64,000 nucleotides of DNA from Shewanella sp. UCD-KL12 (GTDB lineage Bacteria > Pseudomonadota > Gammaproteobacteria > Enterobacterales > Shewanellaceae). The DNA lies in NCBI RefSeq assembly GCF_001957125.1, contig NZ_MPHJ01000001.1, positions 1,309,765 to 1,373,764 of the forward strand, in the 5' to 3' direction. Shown one piece after another: positions 8,134-18,607 of this stretch; position 1 is the first letter of the stretch, and each line of letters starts with the position of its first letter. The notes below the pieces were generated by a model. That model searched no databases. It worked only from the letters and a program-made list of their open reading frames with translations, and had not been told where the DNA came from. A program made the position numbers and the translations under genes.

Positions 8134-11100
8134 TTAAGGGCGAGCCATTTCCGAGTTTGCACTGTTAGATACTCGAGGTTTTTCTGAAGTTTCGCTATCA
8201 GTAGACGTTTCATATTGACGACCAGCAGGAGTGTCAATATTAGCGCGTGTTTCAACGACAGGTGCTGTCATATCAGAAGTTACCATAGTACCAAAGCGGC
8301 TATTGCTCTTTGGTGCCATTGGCTTAGTCTCGACCTTAGCAACAGGTTTTGCAGCGGCTTCTGCCACAGGTACTGGTGCTTCGATAACCGGTGCTTCAAC
8401 AACAGGTGCTGTTTCAACAACATCAGCTTTAGCTACAGGCGCAGTGACTTCAGCTTTAGCAGCTTCTGGCTTAGCCGTTTCAGGTTGCGTACCTACAGGC
8501 TTGACTGTTTCAACTTCAACTGGCTGAACATTGTCTGCAGTTACTTCAGGCTTAGCGGCAACCTCAACAGGGGCTGCTGTTGCTATAACAGGCTTACTTG
8601 GTGAAGACGCTGCTGATGTCGCAGAGCTCTTCTTCGTCACAGTACGCTTCTTTGGCGCTGGTTTTGCTTCAGCTTTAGTGGCTGCAACTTCTGCTGGCTT
8701 AGTTGTTGCAGTTTCTTCTGCGTTAACCACCTTAGGTGCAAGTGCCGCTGGTTTGGCTGCAGCAGCAGAAGCGCTTTTTGCAGAAGCCTTAGCAACTTTC
8801 TTCTCAGCAACCTTAGCTTTAACTGGTTTAGGCGCTTCGTCTGTCGTTTCAGTCTTAGCAACCTTTGCAGTCGTTACAGGAGCAGGTGCAATAGGCGCAG
8901 GTTTTGCTGGTGCTGCTGCTGCACTTGATGCTGATACTGCGCGTGTTTCGTTTTCAACGATTGGCGCAGAAACTACCGCGTCAGCTTGAACCGTTTCTTG
9001 TTCAGCACTCTGGTTTACTTCTGCCTTTATTTCAACAGTGTTAACTTCAGCAGATTCAACGTGAGCAGGTTCAATGTTAGCCGGTTTCATGGCTTGTGAT
9101 GAACTGGTTTGTTGAGTAGCTTCTGATGCAGCAAGCTCTCTTGCCTGCGCTTCAACCTCTGTTTCGTTAGATACAAATACTGGTGCTGATTCAACGTTTG
9201 TTTCATCAGTGTCTTCGTCTCTACGACGACGCTGGCCAGCTGCACGTAAATGTCTTGGGCTGCGACGACTACGACGCTGTCCTTCACGTGGCTCTTGCTT
9301 GTCATCATTAGTCGCTTCAACTTCAGGTGCGACAGCGCTATCTAGCTGAGCCTCTTTAGTTTCAACAACTGGCGTTTCAACTTTTGCCTTAGCTTTAGCT
9401 GGGCTCGATTTTACATCAGCCTGTTTTGCATCAGTGCTTTCAACAGTGGCTGAAACATCAAGGGCCTTCTCAGTAGCTTCAGTTTTTTGCTTCGGCTTGC
9501 GAGGTTGGCGCTTAGGACGAGTGTTTTTCTCCTCCTTGCTAGCAACTACAGCTTCAGCCTGCTGGCTTGATTGCTCATCAGGTTTCTGTGCCTGCTCAGT
9601 TTCAACACGTACCTTTCGACGCATATTGCGGCGTTGACGACGCTCTCTAGCCACTTCTTGTTTAGGCTGTTCACTATCATCACGGTTTTGAGAACCACGT
9701 GAGGCTTTATTGTCATTATTAGCTTGACGTTTGCCTTGGTCACTCTTGTTACGCTCATCTTTGTTATCTGGGCGTTTATTGCGGTTATTACGTGGATTAC
9801 GCTCACTCTTCTCGCCTGTCTGCTCTTTATCATCGCGGTTACGACGTGTGTCATTACGACGAGAGTCATTTTTGCGAGATGGACGGCGATTGCGGTTTTG
9901 ATTACTGCGAGCAGCTGGTTTCTTTGGCTCTTCTTTCTTCTCTTCGCCTTTGAACATGGCGCCGATAGCAGCAAAGAATTTGGCAATCATGCCAGGCTCA
10001 GCTTTAGTTTCAGCAGCAGGTTTTACTTCTGCTTTGGTTTCTGGCGCTTTTGTTGGCGCAGAGAAACCTTTTAGTGCAGGTTGCGGTGGTGCTGCACGTT
10101 CAAGCTTACGAGGCTCATAAAGTTTCGCTTCAGGTTGATCAAGCAGTTTGTAGCTTGATTCACTGATTTGGTCATCTTTACGGTGACGAACGACACGGTA
10201 ATCAGGCGTTGTCATGTTTGGATCTGGGATCACATACACTTCAACATCATGGCGCTGCTCTGTAATGCGAATCGCTTTACGTTTTTCATTGAGCAAGAAG
10301 GCGGCAACATCGACAGGAACGATGGCTTCGATTTGAGAGGTGTTCTCTTTAATCGCTTCCTCTTCCATAAGACGTAGAATTGATAGCGCCAAAGACTCTG
10401 TACCACGAATTGTACCTTGACCATGACAACGAGGACATAGGTGTGCAGCTGATTCTTCTAGAGACGGTCGTAGACGCTGACGTGACATCTCCATTAGGCC
10501 AAAGCGAGAGATTCGACCTAGCTGTACGCGTGCTCTGTCTAAATGCACGGCATCGCGCATTCTATTCTCAACTTCACGTTGGTTACGCACTGGAGTCATA
10601 TCGATAAAGTCGATAACAACAAGCCCACCTAAATCGCGAAGACGTAGTTGGCGAGCAACTTCGTCAGCAGCTTCAAGGTTGGTGTTCAGCGCTGTTTCCT
10701 CAATATCACCGCCCTTAGTTGCACGAGCAGAGTTAATATCAATTGAGGTAAGTGCTTCTGTTGGATCAATAACGATTGAACCACCTGATGGAAGGCGGAC
10801 TTCACGCTGGAATGCCGATTCAATCTGAGTTTCAATTTGGAAGTGAGTAAACAAAGGTACTTCAGCTTCATAACGCTTAATTCTGTCCACAAAGTCAGGA
10901 CGAACAAGGGATACATGCTGCTTAGCTTCTTCGAAAATACGTGGGTGATCGATAAGCACTTCACCGACATCACGACGTAAATAGTCACGGATTGCTCTTA
11001 CAATCACGTTACTCTCTTGGTGAATAAGGAAAGGCGCAGGGCGACCTTCTGAGGCTTCTTTAATCGCAGCCCAGTGGTGCTCTAGAACTTTAAGATCCCA

Positions 11101-11643
11101 TGCAAGTTCTGCAGAATCTTTACCAACACCAGCGGTACGGACAATCAGTCCCATGCCATTTGGCACTTCTAGCTGTGATAGTGCGGCTTTAAGCTCTGTG
11201 CGTTCATCACCTTCGATACGACGAGAAATCCCACCTGCACGAGGGTTGTTAGGCATAAGAACAAGGTAAGAACCCGCTAAACTGATGAAAGTTGTTAGCG
11301 CTGCACCTTTATTGCCACGCTCTTCTTTATCAATTTGAACGATAACTTCCTGACCTTCTTTAATCACCTCTTTAATATTTGGGCGACCTTGGAAGGAGTA
11401 ACCTTTAGGGAAGTACTCTCTTGCAATCTCTTTAAGGGGTAAAAAGCCATGGCGCTCAGCACCATAGTCAACAAAAGCTGCTTCTAAAGAAGGCTCTACG
11501 CGAGTGATTTTACCCTTGTAGATGTTGGCTTTTTTCTGTTCATGACCTGGGCTTTCAATATCTAGATCATAAAGCTGTTGCCCATCAACTAGGGCTACGC
11601 GCAACTCTTCAGATTGAGTTGCATTAATTAACATCCGTTTCAT
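8134..11643 (-). CDS. rne: Ribonuclease E
   Basis: 1169 aa, somewhat longer than the 1061-aa E. coli enzyme. The N-terminal half holds the S1 RNA-binding domain (about 35-125), the 5'-sensor/RNase H-like region, the DNase I-like catalytic core with the two metal Asp residues ([10 protein letters not shown] and VVIDFIDM) and the Zn-link CPRCHGQG near residue 404. The C-terminal half (from about 530) is disordered: an Arg/Asn-rich stretch for RNA, then long Ala/Pro/Glu/Lys repeats. It ends [11 protein letters not shown], the position where PNPase-binding tips are found in relatives. It is the membrane-associated endonuclease and degradosome scaffold that initiates mRNA decay and rRNA/tRNA processing. 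It is transcribed divergently from rluC, as in E. coli. Confidence 0.96.
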   Translation of the reverse strand: MKRMLINATQSEELRVALVDGQQLYDLDIESPGHEQKKANIYKGKITRVEPSLEAAFVDYGAERHGFLPLKEIAREYFPKGYSFQGRPNIKEVIKEGQEVIVQIDKEERGNKGAALTTFISLAGSYLVLMPNNPRAGGISRRIEGDERTELKAALSQLEVPNGMGLIVRTAGVGKDSAELAWDLKVLEHHWAAIKEASEGRPAPFLIHQESNVIVRAIRDYLRRDVGEVLIDHPRIFEEAKQHVSLVRPDFVDRIKRYEAEVPLFTHFQIETQIESAFQREVRLPSGGSIVIDPTEALTSIDINSARATKGGDIEETALNTNLEAADEVARQLRLRDLGGLVVIDFIDMTPVRNQREVENRMRDAVHLDRARVQLGRISRFGLMEMSRQRLRPSLEESAAHLCPRCHGQGTIRGTESLALSILRLMEEEAIKENTSQIEAIVPVDVAAFLLNEKRKAIRITEQRHDVEVYVIPDPNMTTPDYRVVRHRKDDQISESSYKLLDQPEAKLYEPRKLERAAPPQPALKGFSAPTKAPETKAEVKPAAETKAEPGMIAKFFAAIGAMFKGEEKKEEPKKPAARSNQNRNRRPSRKNDSRRNDTRRNRDDKEQTGEKSERNPRNNRNKRPDNKDERNKSDQGKRQANNDNKASRGSQNRDDSEQPKQEVARERRQRRNMRRKVRVETEQAQKPDEQSSQQAEAVVASKEEKNTRPKRQPRKPKQKTEATEKALDVSATVESTDAKQADVKSSPAKAKAKVETPVVETKEAQLDSAVAPEVEATNDDKQEPREGQRRSRRSPRHLRAAGQRRRRDEDTDETNVESAPVFVSNETEVEAQARELAASEATQQTSSSQAMKPANIEPAHVESAEVNTVEIKAEVNQSAEQETVQADAVVSAPIVENETRAVSASSAAAAPAKPAPIAPAPVTTAKVAKTETTDEAPKPVKAKVAEKKVAKASAKSASAAAAKPAALAPKVVNAEETATTKPAEVAATKAEAKPAPKKRTVTKKSSATSAASSPSKPVIATAAPVEVAAKPEVTADNVQPVEVETVKPVGTQPETAKPEAAKAEVTAPVAKADVVETAPVVEAPVIEAPVPVAEAAAKPVAKVETKPMAPKSNSRFGTMVTSDMTAPVVETRANIDTPAGRQYETSTDSETSEKPRVSNSANSEMARP

Positions 11644-12237
11644 GATGACATATTTCTTCTAAAATAAGGTCATCAAACGACTATATTTCGTTGCATTACG
11701 GGCCTAGCATTAATAACAAAGCCTCACGGCAGGTGTCTAGGCAAGGTGCGCATTTCTGTTAGACGCAGTCTCTGCGTGTCGCATCCATTTATGGCTTATT
11801 TTTTAATATCTACAAAAACAAGGAATTCGTCGCAAAATGCCAACTAACCCCATAAATAATTAGGTACTTTCCAGTAATGCCAAAATCGAATAGTGCTCGT
11901 TTGATGATAAGTTTAAAGTTAATCTTCGAATTTGGGACGCATTGATTAGAGAAACCACCTATTAATGTGGCTTTTTCAATCTGTTTAGCCGTTACCATAT
12001 CTTTTAGGTATTGTATTGAAAAAAACGGCTTGTAAATAAGTTACTTACTACAGATGAAAAAGGTTTTTAGTCTCTACTTCTTGCGTAAGGGTTGAGGGTT
12101 TTGTGAACACATTATTCACTTTTTATCCCCAACCGCGGATGAAATATAGCAATAATCAATAAATTCAGCAAATGGAAAGGCATAAAATTCTTGTTACTTG
12201 ATGTACAATGCGCATCCTGATGAAGACAAGGTTCACC
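11644..12237. promoter_or_regulatory. rne 5' leader and rne/rluC divergent promoter region
   Basis: About 590 bases without a gene. The rne-proximal part should include a long 5' untranslated leader, the element through which RNase E autoregulates in E. coli. A small perfect hairpin (ACGCAG-TCT-CTGCGT, 11763-11777) and other GC-rich folding segments lie between 11700 and 11790. No promoter box was assigned with confidence. The role is inferred by analogy. Confidence 0.45.
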
Positions 12238-13197
12238 ATGAATAGCGAAGCACCTAAACAAAAAGTTCAGTTAGTAACCATTGATGAAGATCATGTCGAC
12301 CAAAGAATCGATAATTATTTACTGACAAAATTAAAAGGCGTACCAAAGAGCATGATCTACCGGATTGTGCGCAAAGGTGAAGTCAGGGTTAACAAAAAGC
12401 GTATCAAGCCAGAGTATAAATTACAGGATGGGGACATAGTGCGGATCCCTCCTGTACGAGTTTCAGATAAGAATGAGCGACCAGGACCTTCTGCAAAGCT
12501 AAGTAAAGTGTCGCAACTTGAAGAACGTATCTTGTTTGAAGATAAATCTATCATTGTACTGAACAAGCCTGCTGGTATAGCGGTACATGGTGGAAGTGGC
12601 GTCGATTTTGGTGTTATTGAAGCAATGCGCTCTTTAAGACCTACACAGAAATTTCTTGAGCTAGTGCATCGACTCGATAAAGACACATCAGGTGTGTTAC
12701 TCATTGCCAAAAAACGAAGTGCTTTGAGACATCTTCATGATCAACTTAGATTCAAAAAGATGCAGAAAGATTACCAGGCTTTAGTTAAAGGTACGTGGCA
12801 AGCCCGAGATAAAGCCATTAAAGCGCCTTTACTCAAACTAACGCTAAAATCAGGTGAACGGATCGTACGAGTCAATAAAGAGGGCAAAGAGTGTGAAACT
12901 CGGTTTAAAATCATACAGCGCTATCAAGGTGCAACACTTGTTCAAGCAAGCCCTGTAACCGGAAGAACCCATCAAATTCGTGTGCATTGTCAATATACTG
13001 GGCATCCAATAGCCTGTGATGATAAATACAGTGAGCAGAAGTTTGATGACAGTATGAGAGCCCACGGTCTTAACCGTTTGTTTTTACATGCAGCTCAACT
13101 TAAGTTTACTCATCCTGGAACTGATGAAGTGATGGAAGTTAAAGCCCCGTTAGATAAAGTACTAACAGAAACTTTAAGTCAGTTGGTTAAAGCATGA
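12238..13197 (+). CDS. rluC: 23S rRNA pseudouridine(955/2504/2580) synthase RluC
   Basis: 319 aa from the ATG at 12238, which aligns with the E. coli start; an in-frame ATG 30 bases upstream is less likely. The N-terminal S4 domain (about 20-75, VPKSMIYRIVRKGEVRVNKK) binds RNA and the catalytic Asp147 is in HRLDKDTSG. It isomerises three uridines in the large-subunit rRNA. Its location divergent from rne matches E. coli. Its stop overlaps the start of the next gene (ATGA), so the two are cotranslated. Confidence 0.95.
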   Translation: MNSEAPKQKVQLVTIDEDHVDQRIDNYLLTKLKGVPKSMIYRIVRKGEVRVNKKRIKPEYKLQDGDIVRIPPVRVSDKNERPGPSAKLSKVSQLEERILFEDKSIIVLNKPAGIAVHGGSGVDFGVIEAMRSLRPTQKFLELVHRLDKDTSGVLLIAKKRSALRHLHDQLRFKKMQKDYQALVKGTWQARDKAIKAPLLKLTLKSGERIVRVNKEGKECETRFKIIQRYQGATLVQASPVTGRTHQIRVHCQYTGHPIACDDKYSEQKFDDSMRAHGLNRLFLHAAQLKFTHPGTDEVMEVKAPLDKVLTETLSQLVKA

Positions 13198-13844
13198 AGC
13201 AGTATGAATTAGTAATTTTTGATTGGGATGGCACGTTAATGGACTCTGTTGGCAAGATTGTTACTTGCTTGCAGAGTGCTGCAGTCTCGTTAGAACTTGC
13301 TGTTCCGACAGAGCAGGCTATTCGTGACATTATAGGTTTATCGATTGATGAAGCGCTTGCTGTGTTACACCCTGAGAGTGATCACTCAGTGCATGCAAAG
13401 ATGAAAGAGGGCTATCGCATACAGTACCTTGAGTTAAACAATACCCCAAGTCCGCTATTTCATGGTGTCGAAGATTTGCTCATCGAGCTTCAGCAACTAG
13501 GGATTAAACTTGCTGTAGCGACAGGAAAGGGCCGTTCAGGGCTAGACCGTGTACTTACCTCTACTGAGCTCGATAGACATTTTTCTGCTAGTCGCAGTGC
13601 TGATGAGGCATCGAGCAAGCCGAGTCCCGAGATGATTTTACAGTTACTCAACGAACTTGAGGTCGAAGCATCGAAAGCATTGATGATTGGTGACTCTATT
13701 CACGATCTTAATATGGCCAATAATGCCGGTGTTGATGCTATCGGTGTCGATTATGGCGCCCATAATAAAGAGAGGCTCGCGCTAGCTAATCCGATTGCCG
13801 TTATTAGCTCACCGCTCGAATTACTCCATCACATCTCAAGATAA
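13194..13844 (+). CDS. HAD-family phosphatase, phosphoglycolate phosphatase-like
   Basis: 216 aa. HAD motif I is FDWDGTLMD (nucleophile Asp10, acid Asp12), motif II is the VATGKG region, the conserved Lys is in SSKPSPEM, and motif IV is MIGDSIHDLNMA. The helical cap insertion after motif I marks subclass IA. It should be a cytoplasmic phosphatase of a small phosphorylated metabolite; substrate unknown. It overlaps rluC by 4 bases, an arrangement common in gammaproteobacteria outside the enterics, which hints at a housekeeping repair role. Confidence 0.85.
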   Translation: MKQYELVIFDWDGTLMDSVGKIVTCLQSAAVSLELAVPTEQAIRDIIGLSIDEALAVLHPESDHSVHAKMKEGYRIQYLELNNTPSPLFHGVEDLLIELQQLGIKLAVATGKGRSGLDRVLTSTELDRHFSASRSADEASSKPSPEMILQLLNELEVEASKALMIGDSIHDLNMANNAGVDAIGVDYGAHNKERLALANPIAVISSPLELLHHISR

Positions 13845-13856
13845 CGCTCAGGATGC

Positions 13857-13901
13857 TAAGCCACTAAGCCACTAAGCCACTAAGGCACTAAGATATTAAG
13901 C
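13857..13901. repeat. Short 9-bp tandem repeat (GCCACTAAG)
   Basis: Just past the HAD gene, CTAAGCCACTAAGCCACTAA and the following bases give three or more near-perfect copies of a 9-bp unit ending in CTAAG, then degrade to GGCACTAAG and ATATTAAG. It is a simple satellite-like tract with no evident function. Confidence 0.8.
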
Positions 13902-14001
13902 AATAGTGCTGTTGTAGCAGTGCTAATGGTAAAAGGTTAGAATTACAGTCTCTGTTAACTGACTTGTGGCTATACTAGTGAGCGTTATTCCCTATGGCTT
14001 C

Positions 14002-14319
14002 TAATACCAGTCAGTATAAGAAGGTGATCTACTCAGAGTTAATTTTGGTAACTAATTCAAGGCGAGTAGCTGATGGAATGGTTATTCCCTTGTGAAGCTA
14101 TTCAACGAAGAAGTAGGCAGCCAAAAACACTCCTGAAAGGCGAGTTTTAGCGCTTCATATGCTGTGTTAACGAGCTAGAACGTAGAATAACTATGCCCTT
14201 TACTCGTTGCTAGCCACATGGATGTGGTGAATGTCATTAATGCAGGAGCATTTAATGACCTTGCCTCTGAAACGCTAAACTCTCGCTGAGCGATCACATC
14301 TTTATTCTGATTGGTATAA
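14002..14319. mobile_element. Miniature inverted-repeat element (MITE-like), about 318 bp, no gene
   Basis: The left end, TAATACCAGTCAGTATAAGA and onward, matches the reverse complement of the right end, TTATACCAATCAGAATAAAG and onward, over about 35 bases, including the inner GTGATC-CTCAG portion. No open frame for a transposase lies inside, so it would need a transposase from elsewhere. A diverged relative is at about 30640-31095 and a lone terminal repeat at about 52590. Insertion lies between the HAD gene and the GGDEF gene. Boundaries are approximate; no target duplication was confirmed. Confidence 0.7.
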
Positions 14320-14326
14320 AGTCTAA

Positions 14327-15682
14327 TCATTGCTTGTTTCTACTTTCAAACATGTTTTTATCAGCATGTGAGATGATGGATGCAAGCTCCATGTCTGTAT
14401 TCTCCACTAAGTAGTGGCCAATATTGGCCGAGATAGGTAAGGAATACCCCTCAACATCAATGGTCATTTTAAAATCCGCTAGAAGCTGTTTACTGCGGTT
14501 AATTAAGATTGATTGAGCGTTCATGTTAATCGACGGGGGGGGGAAGCTAGATAAGATGATAAATTCATCGCCACCAATTCTGGCGACTACCTCTTGTTGA
14601 TGAGTCACTTGCTTGATGCGACTTGCAACATCTTTAAGGATCTTGTCCCCGTGCAGATGACCGTAGGTTTCATTAATTTCTCTAAACCCCTCTAGATCAA
14701 TATAGAACACTGCTAACTGAAGCTGCTCTTGCTCTTGTTCAAGCAACTTTGCTTCCATCTGTTTAAATATTGCTCTTCGGTTATATAAACCAGTGAGTGG
14801 GTCATGATTGGCTAAGTGGGCGATGGCCTCATTGGCATGATGTAAGTCTGTAATGTTGTGCGCCGATACGATCACCCCAATGATATTGCCCTGTTCATCA
14901 TAGTAAGGGCTATGATGAACATTGATAAAGAGAGGCTCATCATGGTGCGGTGGTTGGATCCAAGCTTGTTCGCTAACAGTTTCCCCTCTTAATGACCTAT
15001 CTAGAAGTGGCTTTAAATGCTCAGTGAAGACTTTATTACCATGTATTTCTGCAACCGTCTTGCCTACGATACTTATTGAAGGTCTATTGAATAGCTTTTC
15101 ATAACCAATAGACACGACATGATATTGATAGTCTCTATCCACAAACGACATAAGCTGTTCAGTGTGAGCGATCATTTTTTTGTGTAGCGCCAGCTCTCTT
15201 GCAATGAGCAGTCGCTTGTATTCGACACCAATTCTTTGTGCCAATAATCTAAAAAACTCTCTGGATTTGACCGATTCACTCTGAGGGAGGCTATCCATTA
15301 CGAGTATGTGACCAATAGCCTCTCCTGAATCGTTCCAGATTAACTCGGCCTGATAACTATTTGCGCCAAGCTTTTTGATTAAATCAAAGTGTGGAAACTT
15401 GCTCTGCAGCTCATTGGGAAAGAGAATATGGGTATTAGGGGGAGTAAGTTGGTAAATAGACTCACAAGGTGAGCCTTTAAGAGTAAATTCAAAGCCAGGG
15501 ACATTATGCTTTAGATCGCAAAAAGCGATAATCTCTATGACACCGAGTTTATCTGAGGGACGGCCAAAGGCCGCCCAACGACATTGGGTAACTAGGGCTA
15601 GTGCTTTTAAGGCTCGTTGGAAAAAACGCTCATCAATGCAAGGTGCAGCAAGGAGCGCAAGAGCTTCTTCGATGTCAGTCAT
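14327..15682 (-). CDS. Diguanylate cyclase with GAF-like and PAS sensor domains
   Basis: 451 aa, no membrane segments. Residues about 1-165 look like a GAF-type input domain, about 175-285 a PAS/PAC domain (YEKLFNRPSISIVGKTVAEI), and 290-445 a GGDEF domain with an intact RIGGDEF signature near residue 370. The active-site motif suggests synthesis of cyclic di-GMP, which promotes biofilm or reduces motility. The usual RxxD inhibitory site five residues before GGDEF is absent (HQQEVVARIGGDEF), so product inhibition may be lost. A run of nine G bases (14535-14543) lies in the coding region. It stands alone, next to the miniature element at its 3' end. Confidence 0.88.
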   Translation of the reverse strand: MTDIEEALALLAAPCIDERFFQRALKALALVTQCRWAAFGRPSDKLGVIEIIAFCDLKHNVPGFEFTLKGSPCESIYQLTPPNTHILFPNELQSKFPHFDLIKKLGANSYQAELIWNDSGEAIGHILVMDSLPQSESVKSREFFRLLAQRIGVEYKRLLIARELALHKKMIAHTEQLMSFVDRDYQYHVVSIGYEKLFNRPSISIVGKTVAEIHGNKVFTEHLKPLLDRSLRGETVSEQAWIQPPHHDEPLFINVHHSPYYDEQGNIIGVIVSAHNITDLHHANEAIAHLANHDPLTGLYNRRAIFKQMEAKLLEQEQEQLQLAVFYIDLEGFREINETYGHLHGDKILKDVASRIKQVTHQQEVVARIGGDEFIILSSFPPPSINMNAQSILINRSKQLLADFKMTIDVEGYSLPISANIGHYLVENTDMELASIISHADKNMFESRNKQ

Positions 15683-15975
15683 AATACGTTGTCACCTAAG
15701 TCTACTCTGAAAAAATTTTCGACCTCCATGTCGCTAATTAACAGTAAATAGTAAGGATCACTTTATATAGTGAAACGCTAAGTGTAGTGCTTCTCATTTA
15801 GAATTGTCAGCGTTATGCTCGATTTCATACTAACTTATCAGCCTATCGATAATGGCTGACACTTAAGCACTGCACTTTCATATCATTCAGTGAGAAGTTT
15901 TTATCGTTTCAGGTATTGTTAGATTTGTTGACTACTGTGCTGCCAGCCTCGTCATTCATTAGTTCTGCGCTTTGA

Positions 15976-16560
15976 TTATGCTAAAACATCGAAACCTTGA
16001 TTTGCTAGCATCTCAGTTAAGGTGATCAATGGTAACCCTACTAATGTATTAGGGTCTTTTCCCTCCAGACGCTCAAACAGTGCAATACCGAGCCCTTCAC
16101 ACTTGAAACTGCCTGCACAGTAATAAGGTTGTTCTCTGGTAAGATAGGATTCCACTTGTTTAAGATTGAGTGTCTTAAAATGAACATTAAAGGTTTCACA
16201 TACGCTTTGGCTGTGCTGGGTTGAGATATTGTATAGGGCCAGTCCTGTATAGAAGGTGATGACTTTCCCTGAACAAGCCATCAGTTGCTTGATTGCATTT
16301 TCGTGGTTTAGCGGCTTACCTATGATATTGCCACCGATTACCGCAACCTGATCTGAGCCAATCACTAAACCCTCTTTAAACTGAGCTGCCCCAGCTAAAG
16401 CCTTTTCCTTAGCGAGTCTAATAACTAGGTCTTGAGGCGCTTCATGTTGCCTATGTGCTTCATCGATATTCGGTGAGCAAGTAGAAAATGCGAAATCAAG
16501 TTTAGCTAAGAGCTGTTTTCTATAGGGGGAGGTGGAAGCTAAGATGATCTTATCTGTCAT
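15976..16560 (-). CDS. yceF: Maf-like nucleotide pyrophosphatase YceF
   Basis: 194 aa, the same length as E. coli YceF. The N-terminal ILASTSPYRKQLL motif and the central IGSDQVAVI are Maf signatures, and CAGSFKCEGLGIALFERLEG matches the YceF subgroup (7-methyl-GTP pyrophosphatase) rather than YhdE. It is thought to hydrolyse non-canonical nucleoside triphosphates in the cytoplasm. It is divergent from yceD-rpmF, as in E. coli. Confidence 0.92.
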   Translation of the reverse strand: MTDKIILASTSPYRKQLLAKLDFAFSTCSPNIDEAHRQHEAPQDLVIRLAKEKALAGAAQFKEGLVIGSDQVAVIGGNIIGKPLNHENAIKQLMACSGKVITFYTGLALYNISTQHSQSVCETFNVHFKTLNLKQVESYLTREQPYYCAGSFKCEGLGIALFERLEGKDPNTLVGLPLITLTEMLANQGFDVLA

Positions 16561-16801
16561 AATTTTACTATCAAATGAGATAAAAGAGTAAGTTGTCTAA
16601 TTAGTTTACCCTTGATATTGATTAGGGAATACGCACTTTATTTAATAGTTAACTAAAATCTATGTGAACGCTTCTATTTTAAGCATGAATGACTTGAGAA
16701 TAGTGCAATGGTTGGGTAAAATTTCTAATCCATCAATTTTTGTTTTTAGGGTCAAAATGTGTGATTGTTTCCTCTTCTTATCAAAGTAGGGAAATTTTCC
16801 T

Positions 16802-16828
16802 TTGACTCTGAGGATTTCAAACTATAAT
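16802..16828 (+). promoter_or_regulatory. Candidate yceD-rpmF promoter
   Basis: TTGACT (16802-16807) and TATAAT (16823-16828) are separated by 15 bases, slightly short of ideal. The TATAAT box ends only 11 bases before the yceD ATG at 16840, so the transcript would be nearly leaderless. Confidence 0.55.
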
Positions 16829-16839
16829 ATGCGCGCCTT

Positions 16840-17364
16840 ATGCAAACAGTAAAGATACCGGTTTCAATTGATCCAATACGTGCGGCCTCGAGTCTGCTTT
16901 CTTATGAAGGTGTGATCCCGAGTAAGCAATTAAAACGATTAAATGAGTTATGTGCCGGCGACTGTTCCGATGTGACAGTGTCGTTAGAATGCGGTGTAGA
17001 TATACAGGGGATAGTCTACCTGAAAGGGAAGGCTGTGACGGAGCTCACTCTGAATTGTCAACGCTGCATGACACTATTTACCACTGAGGTTACGGTCGAC
17101 TTCAACTTCAGCCCTTGTGGCAACGAAGCTGAAATCGATGAGCTCCCGGATGCGTATGACCCTATTGAGTGTAATGAAATAGGCGAAGTTCGTCTGCATC
17201 AATTGATTGAAGATGAATTGATAGTCGCTATGCCTTTGATCCCAATGCATGCTAACGAAAGTTGCACTAAGGGTGACCAAGATATAGTAGTAGGCGAGAT
17301 TGAACCCGCTCAGCAGGAGCGTCCAAATCCGTTTGCAGTGTTAGAAAAACTGAAGAGCAAGTAA
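16840..17364 (+). CDS. yceD: YceD (DUF177), large ribosomal subunit accumulation protein
   Basis: 174 aa. The start [14 protein letters not shown] corresponds to E. coli YceD (MQKVKLPLTLDPVR). Two Cys of a CxxC motif (NCQRCM) and the terminal [12 protein letters not shown] are conserved family marks. In E. coli it is needed for normal 23S rRNA levels. It lies 17 bases upstream of rpmF, so it is the first gene of the ribosomal/fatty acid cluster. There is almost no room for a ribosome-binding leader. Confidence 0.93.
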   Translation: MQTVKIPVSIDPIRAASSLLSYEGVIPSKQLKRLNELCAGDCSDVTVSLECGVDIQGIVYLKGKAVTELTLNCQRCMTLFTTEVTVDFNFSPCGNEAEIDELPDAYDPIECNEIGEVRLHQLIEDELIVAMPLIPMHANESCTKGDQDIVVGEIEPAQQERPNPFAVLEKLKSK

Positions 17365-17381
17365 CCCAGGAGACAGGTCAA

Positions 17382-17552
17382 ATGGCTGTACAACAGAATA
17401 AAAAATCTCGTTCAAAGCGCGGAATGCGCCGTTCACACGATTCTTTGAGCACTGCTCAATTATCTGTAGACGCAACGAGTGGTGAACTTCACCGTCGTCA
17501 CAACGTGACTGCGGATGGTTTTTACCGTGGTCAGAAGGTTATCAACAAGTAA
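17382..17552 (+). CDS. rpmF: 50S ribosomal protein L32
   Basis: 56 aa, too short for a standard ORF cutoff. The translation begins [20 protein letters not shown] and ends [10 protein letters not shown], a clear bacterial L32; the protein is very basic. The CAGGAG ribosome site lies about 10 bases upstream. It is a structural protein of the large subunit and is cotranscribed with yceD and plsX, linking ribosome and membrane lipid synthesis as in other gammaproteobacteria. Confidence 0.97.
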   Translation: MAVQQNKKSRSKRGMRRSHDSLSTAQLSVDATSGELHRRHNVTADGFYRGQKVINK

Positions 17553-17567
17553 TTTGTTGCTAACTTT

Positions 17568-18596
17568 ATGACTAATCTGACGCTCGCGTTAGATGCGATG
17601 GGGGGCGATCATGGCCCTCACATCACAGTGCCTGCAACCTTGCAGGCACTTCGTTTATCCCCCTTTCTAAATGTTATCCTCGTGGGTGACGAAGCTGCAA
17701 TTTTACCTTATCTATCTTCAGTTGATGCAAAAGTAAGACAACGTATAGAGATCCTCCATACAACAGAAACTGTCAGTATGTCTGATAGGCCTGTGCATGC
17801 ATTGAGAAATCGTAAGCGAAGTTCGATGAGACTGGCTATTGAATTAGTCAGAGACGGTAAGGCGCAAGCATGTTTAAGTGCCGGTAATACAGGCGCGCTG
17901 ATGGCGATGTCTAAAGTATTATTGAAAACCCTGCCCGGTATAGACAGACCTGCACTTGTTAGCTGTCTACCCGCGGTAAATAAAACGCCTGTATATCTTC
18001 TAGACTTAGGTGCAAATGTCTCATGTTGCTCAGAGACCTTATTTCAATTTGCAGTCATGGGATCGGTGCTGTGTGAGGCTGTAGATAAAAATGCGTCGCC
18101 TAAAGTCGCACTCCTTAATGTTGGTATTGAAGAGATAAAAGGCAATGATCAGGTTCAACAGGCTGGTCAATTGCTACAGCAGAGCCCGCAACTTAATTAT
18201 GCCGGCTTTATTGAAGGCCACGACCTCTTCTCGGGTCAGGTTGATGTGATTGTCTGTGATGGGTTCGTTGGTAACATAACCTTGAAAACGTCTGAAGGCA
18301 TTGCAAAACTTCTGGTTCATCAATTAGAAAAAGGCTTGAAAAAAGGCTTTTTTGTTCGACTAATGGCCAAAATGATCGCGCCTCGTATTAATTCTGTACT
18401 CAATCAGATGAACCCCGACCACTATAATGGTGCAAGTTTGATAGGATTGCGCGGAATAGTAGTAAAAAGTCATGGAAGTGCTGATCAATCAGCTTATTTA
18501 CAAGCGATTAATCTAGCAGTGACAGAGGCACAACGTCGGCTCCCCAAGATGATTGAAGAGCGTCTTGAGTCGATTCTTTTAGACATTAATAACTGA
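17568..18596 (+). CDS. plsX: Phosphate acyltransferase PlsX
   Basis: 342 aa. N-terminal [12 protein letters not shown] is the PlsX signature, and [11 protein letters not shown] and [16 protein letters not shown] are further conserved blocks. It converts acyl-ACP plus phosphate to acyl-phosphate, the acyl donor of PlsY in phospholipid synthesis, as a peripheral membrane enzyme. It starts 15 bases after rpmF and is followed 11 bases later by fabH, so the genes form an operon. Confidence 0.96.
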   Translation: MTNLTLALDAMGGDHGPHITVPATLQALRLSPFLNVILVGDEAAILPYLSSVDAKVRQRIEILHTTETVSMSDRPVHALRNRKRSSMRLAIELVRDGKAQACLSAGNTGALMAMSKVLLKTLPGIDRPALVSCLPAVNKTPVYLLDLGANVSCCSETLFQFAVMGSVLCEAVDKNASPKVALLNVGIEEIKGNDQVQQAGQLLQQSPQLNYAGFIEGHDLFSGQVDVIVCDGFVGNITLKTSEGIAKLLVHQLEKGLKKGFFVRLMAKMIAPRINSVLNQMNPDHYNGASLIGLRGIVVKSHGSADQSAYLQAINLAVTEAQRRLPKMIEERLESILLDINN

Positions 18597-18607
18597 TACC
18601 TCCTTAT

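Noticed and set aside
8215..10074. Several long plus-strand frames opposite rne
   Set aside because: They are antisense shadows of the repetitive Ala/Lys/Glu coding sequence, with Ser/Thr/Ala-rich nonsense translations and no ribosome sites.
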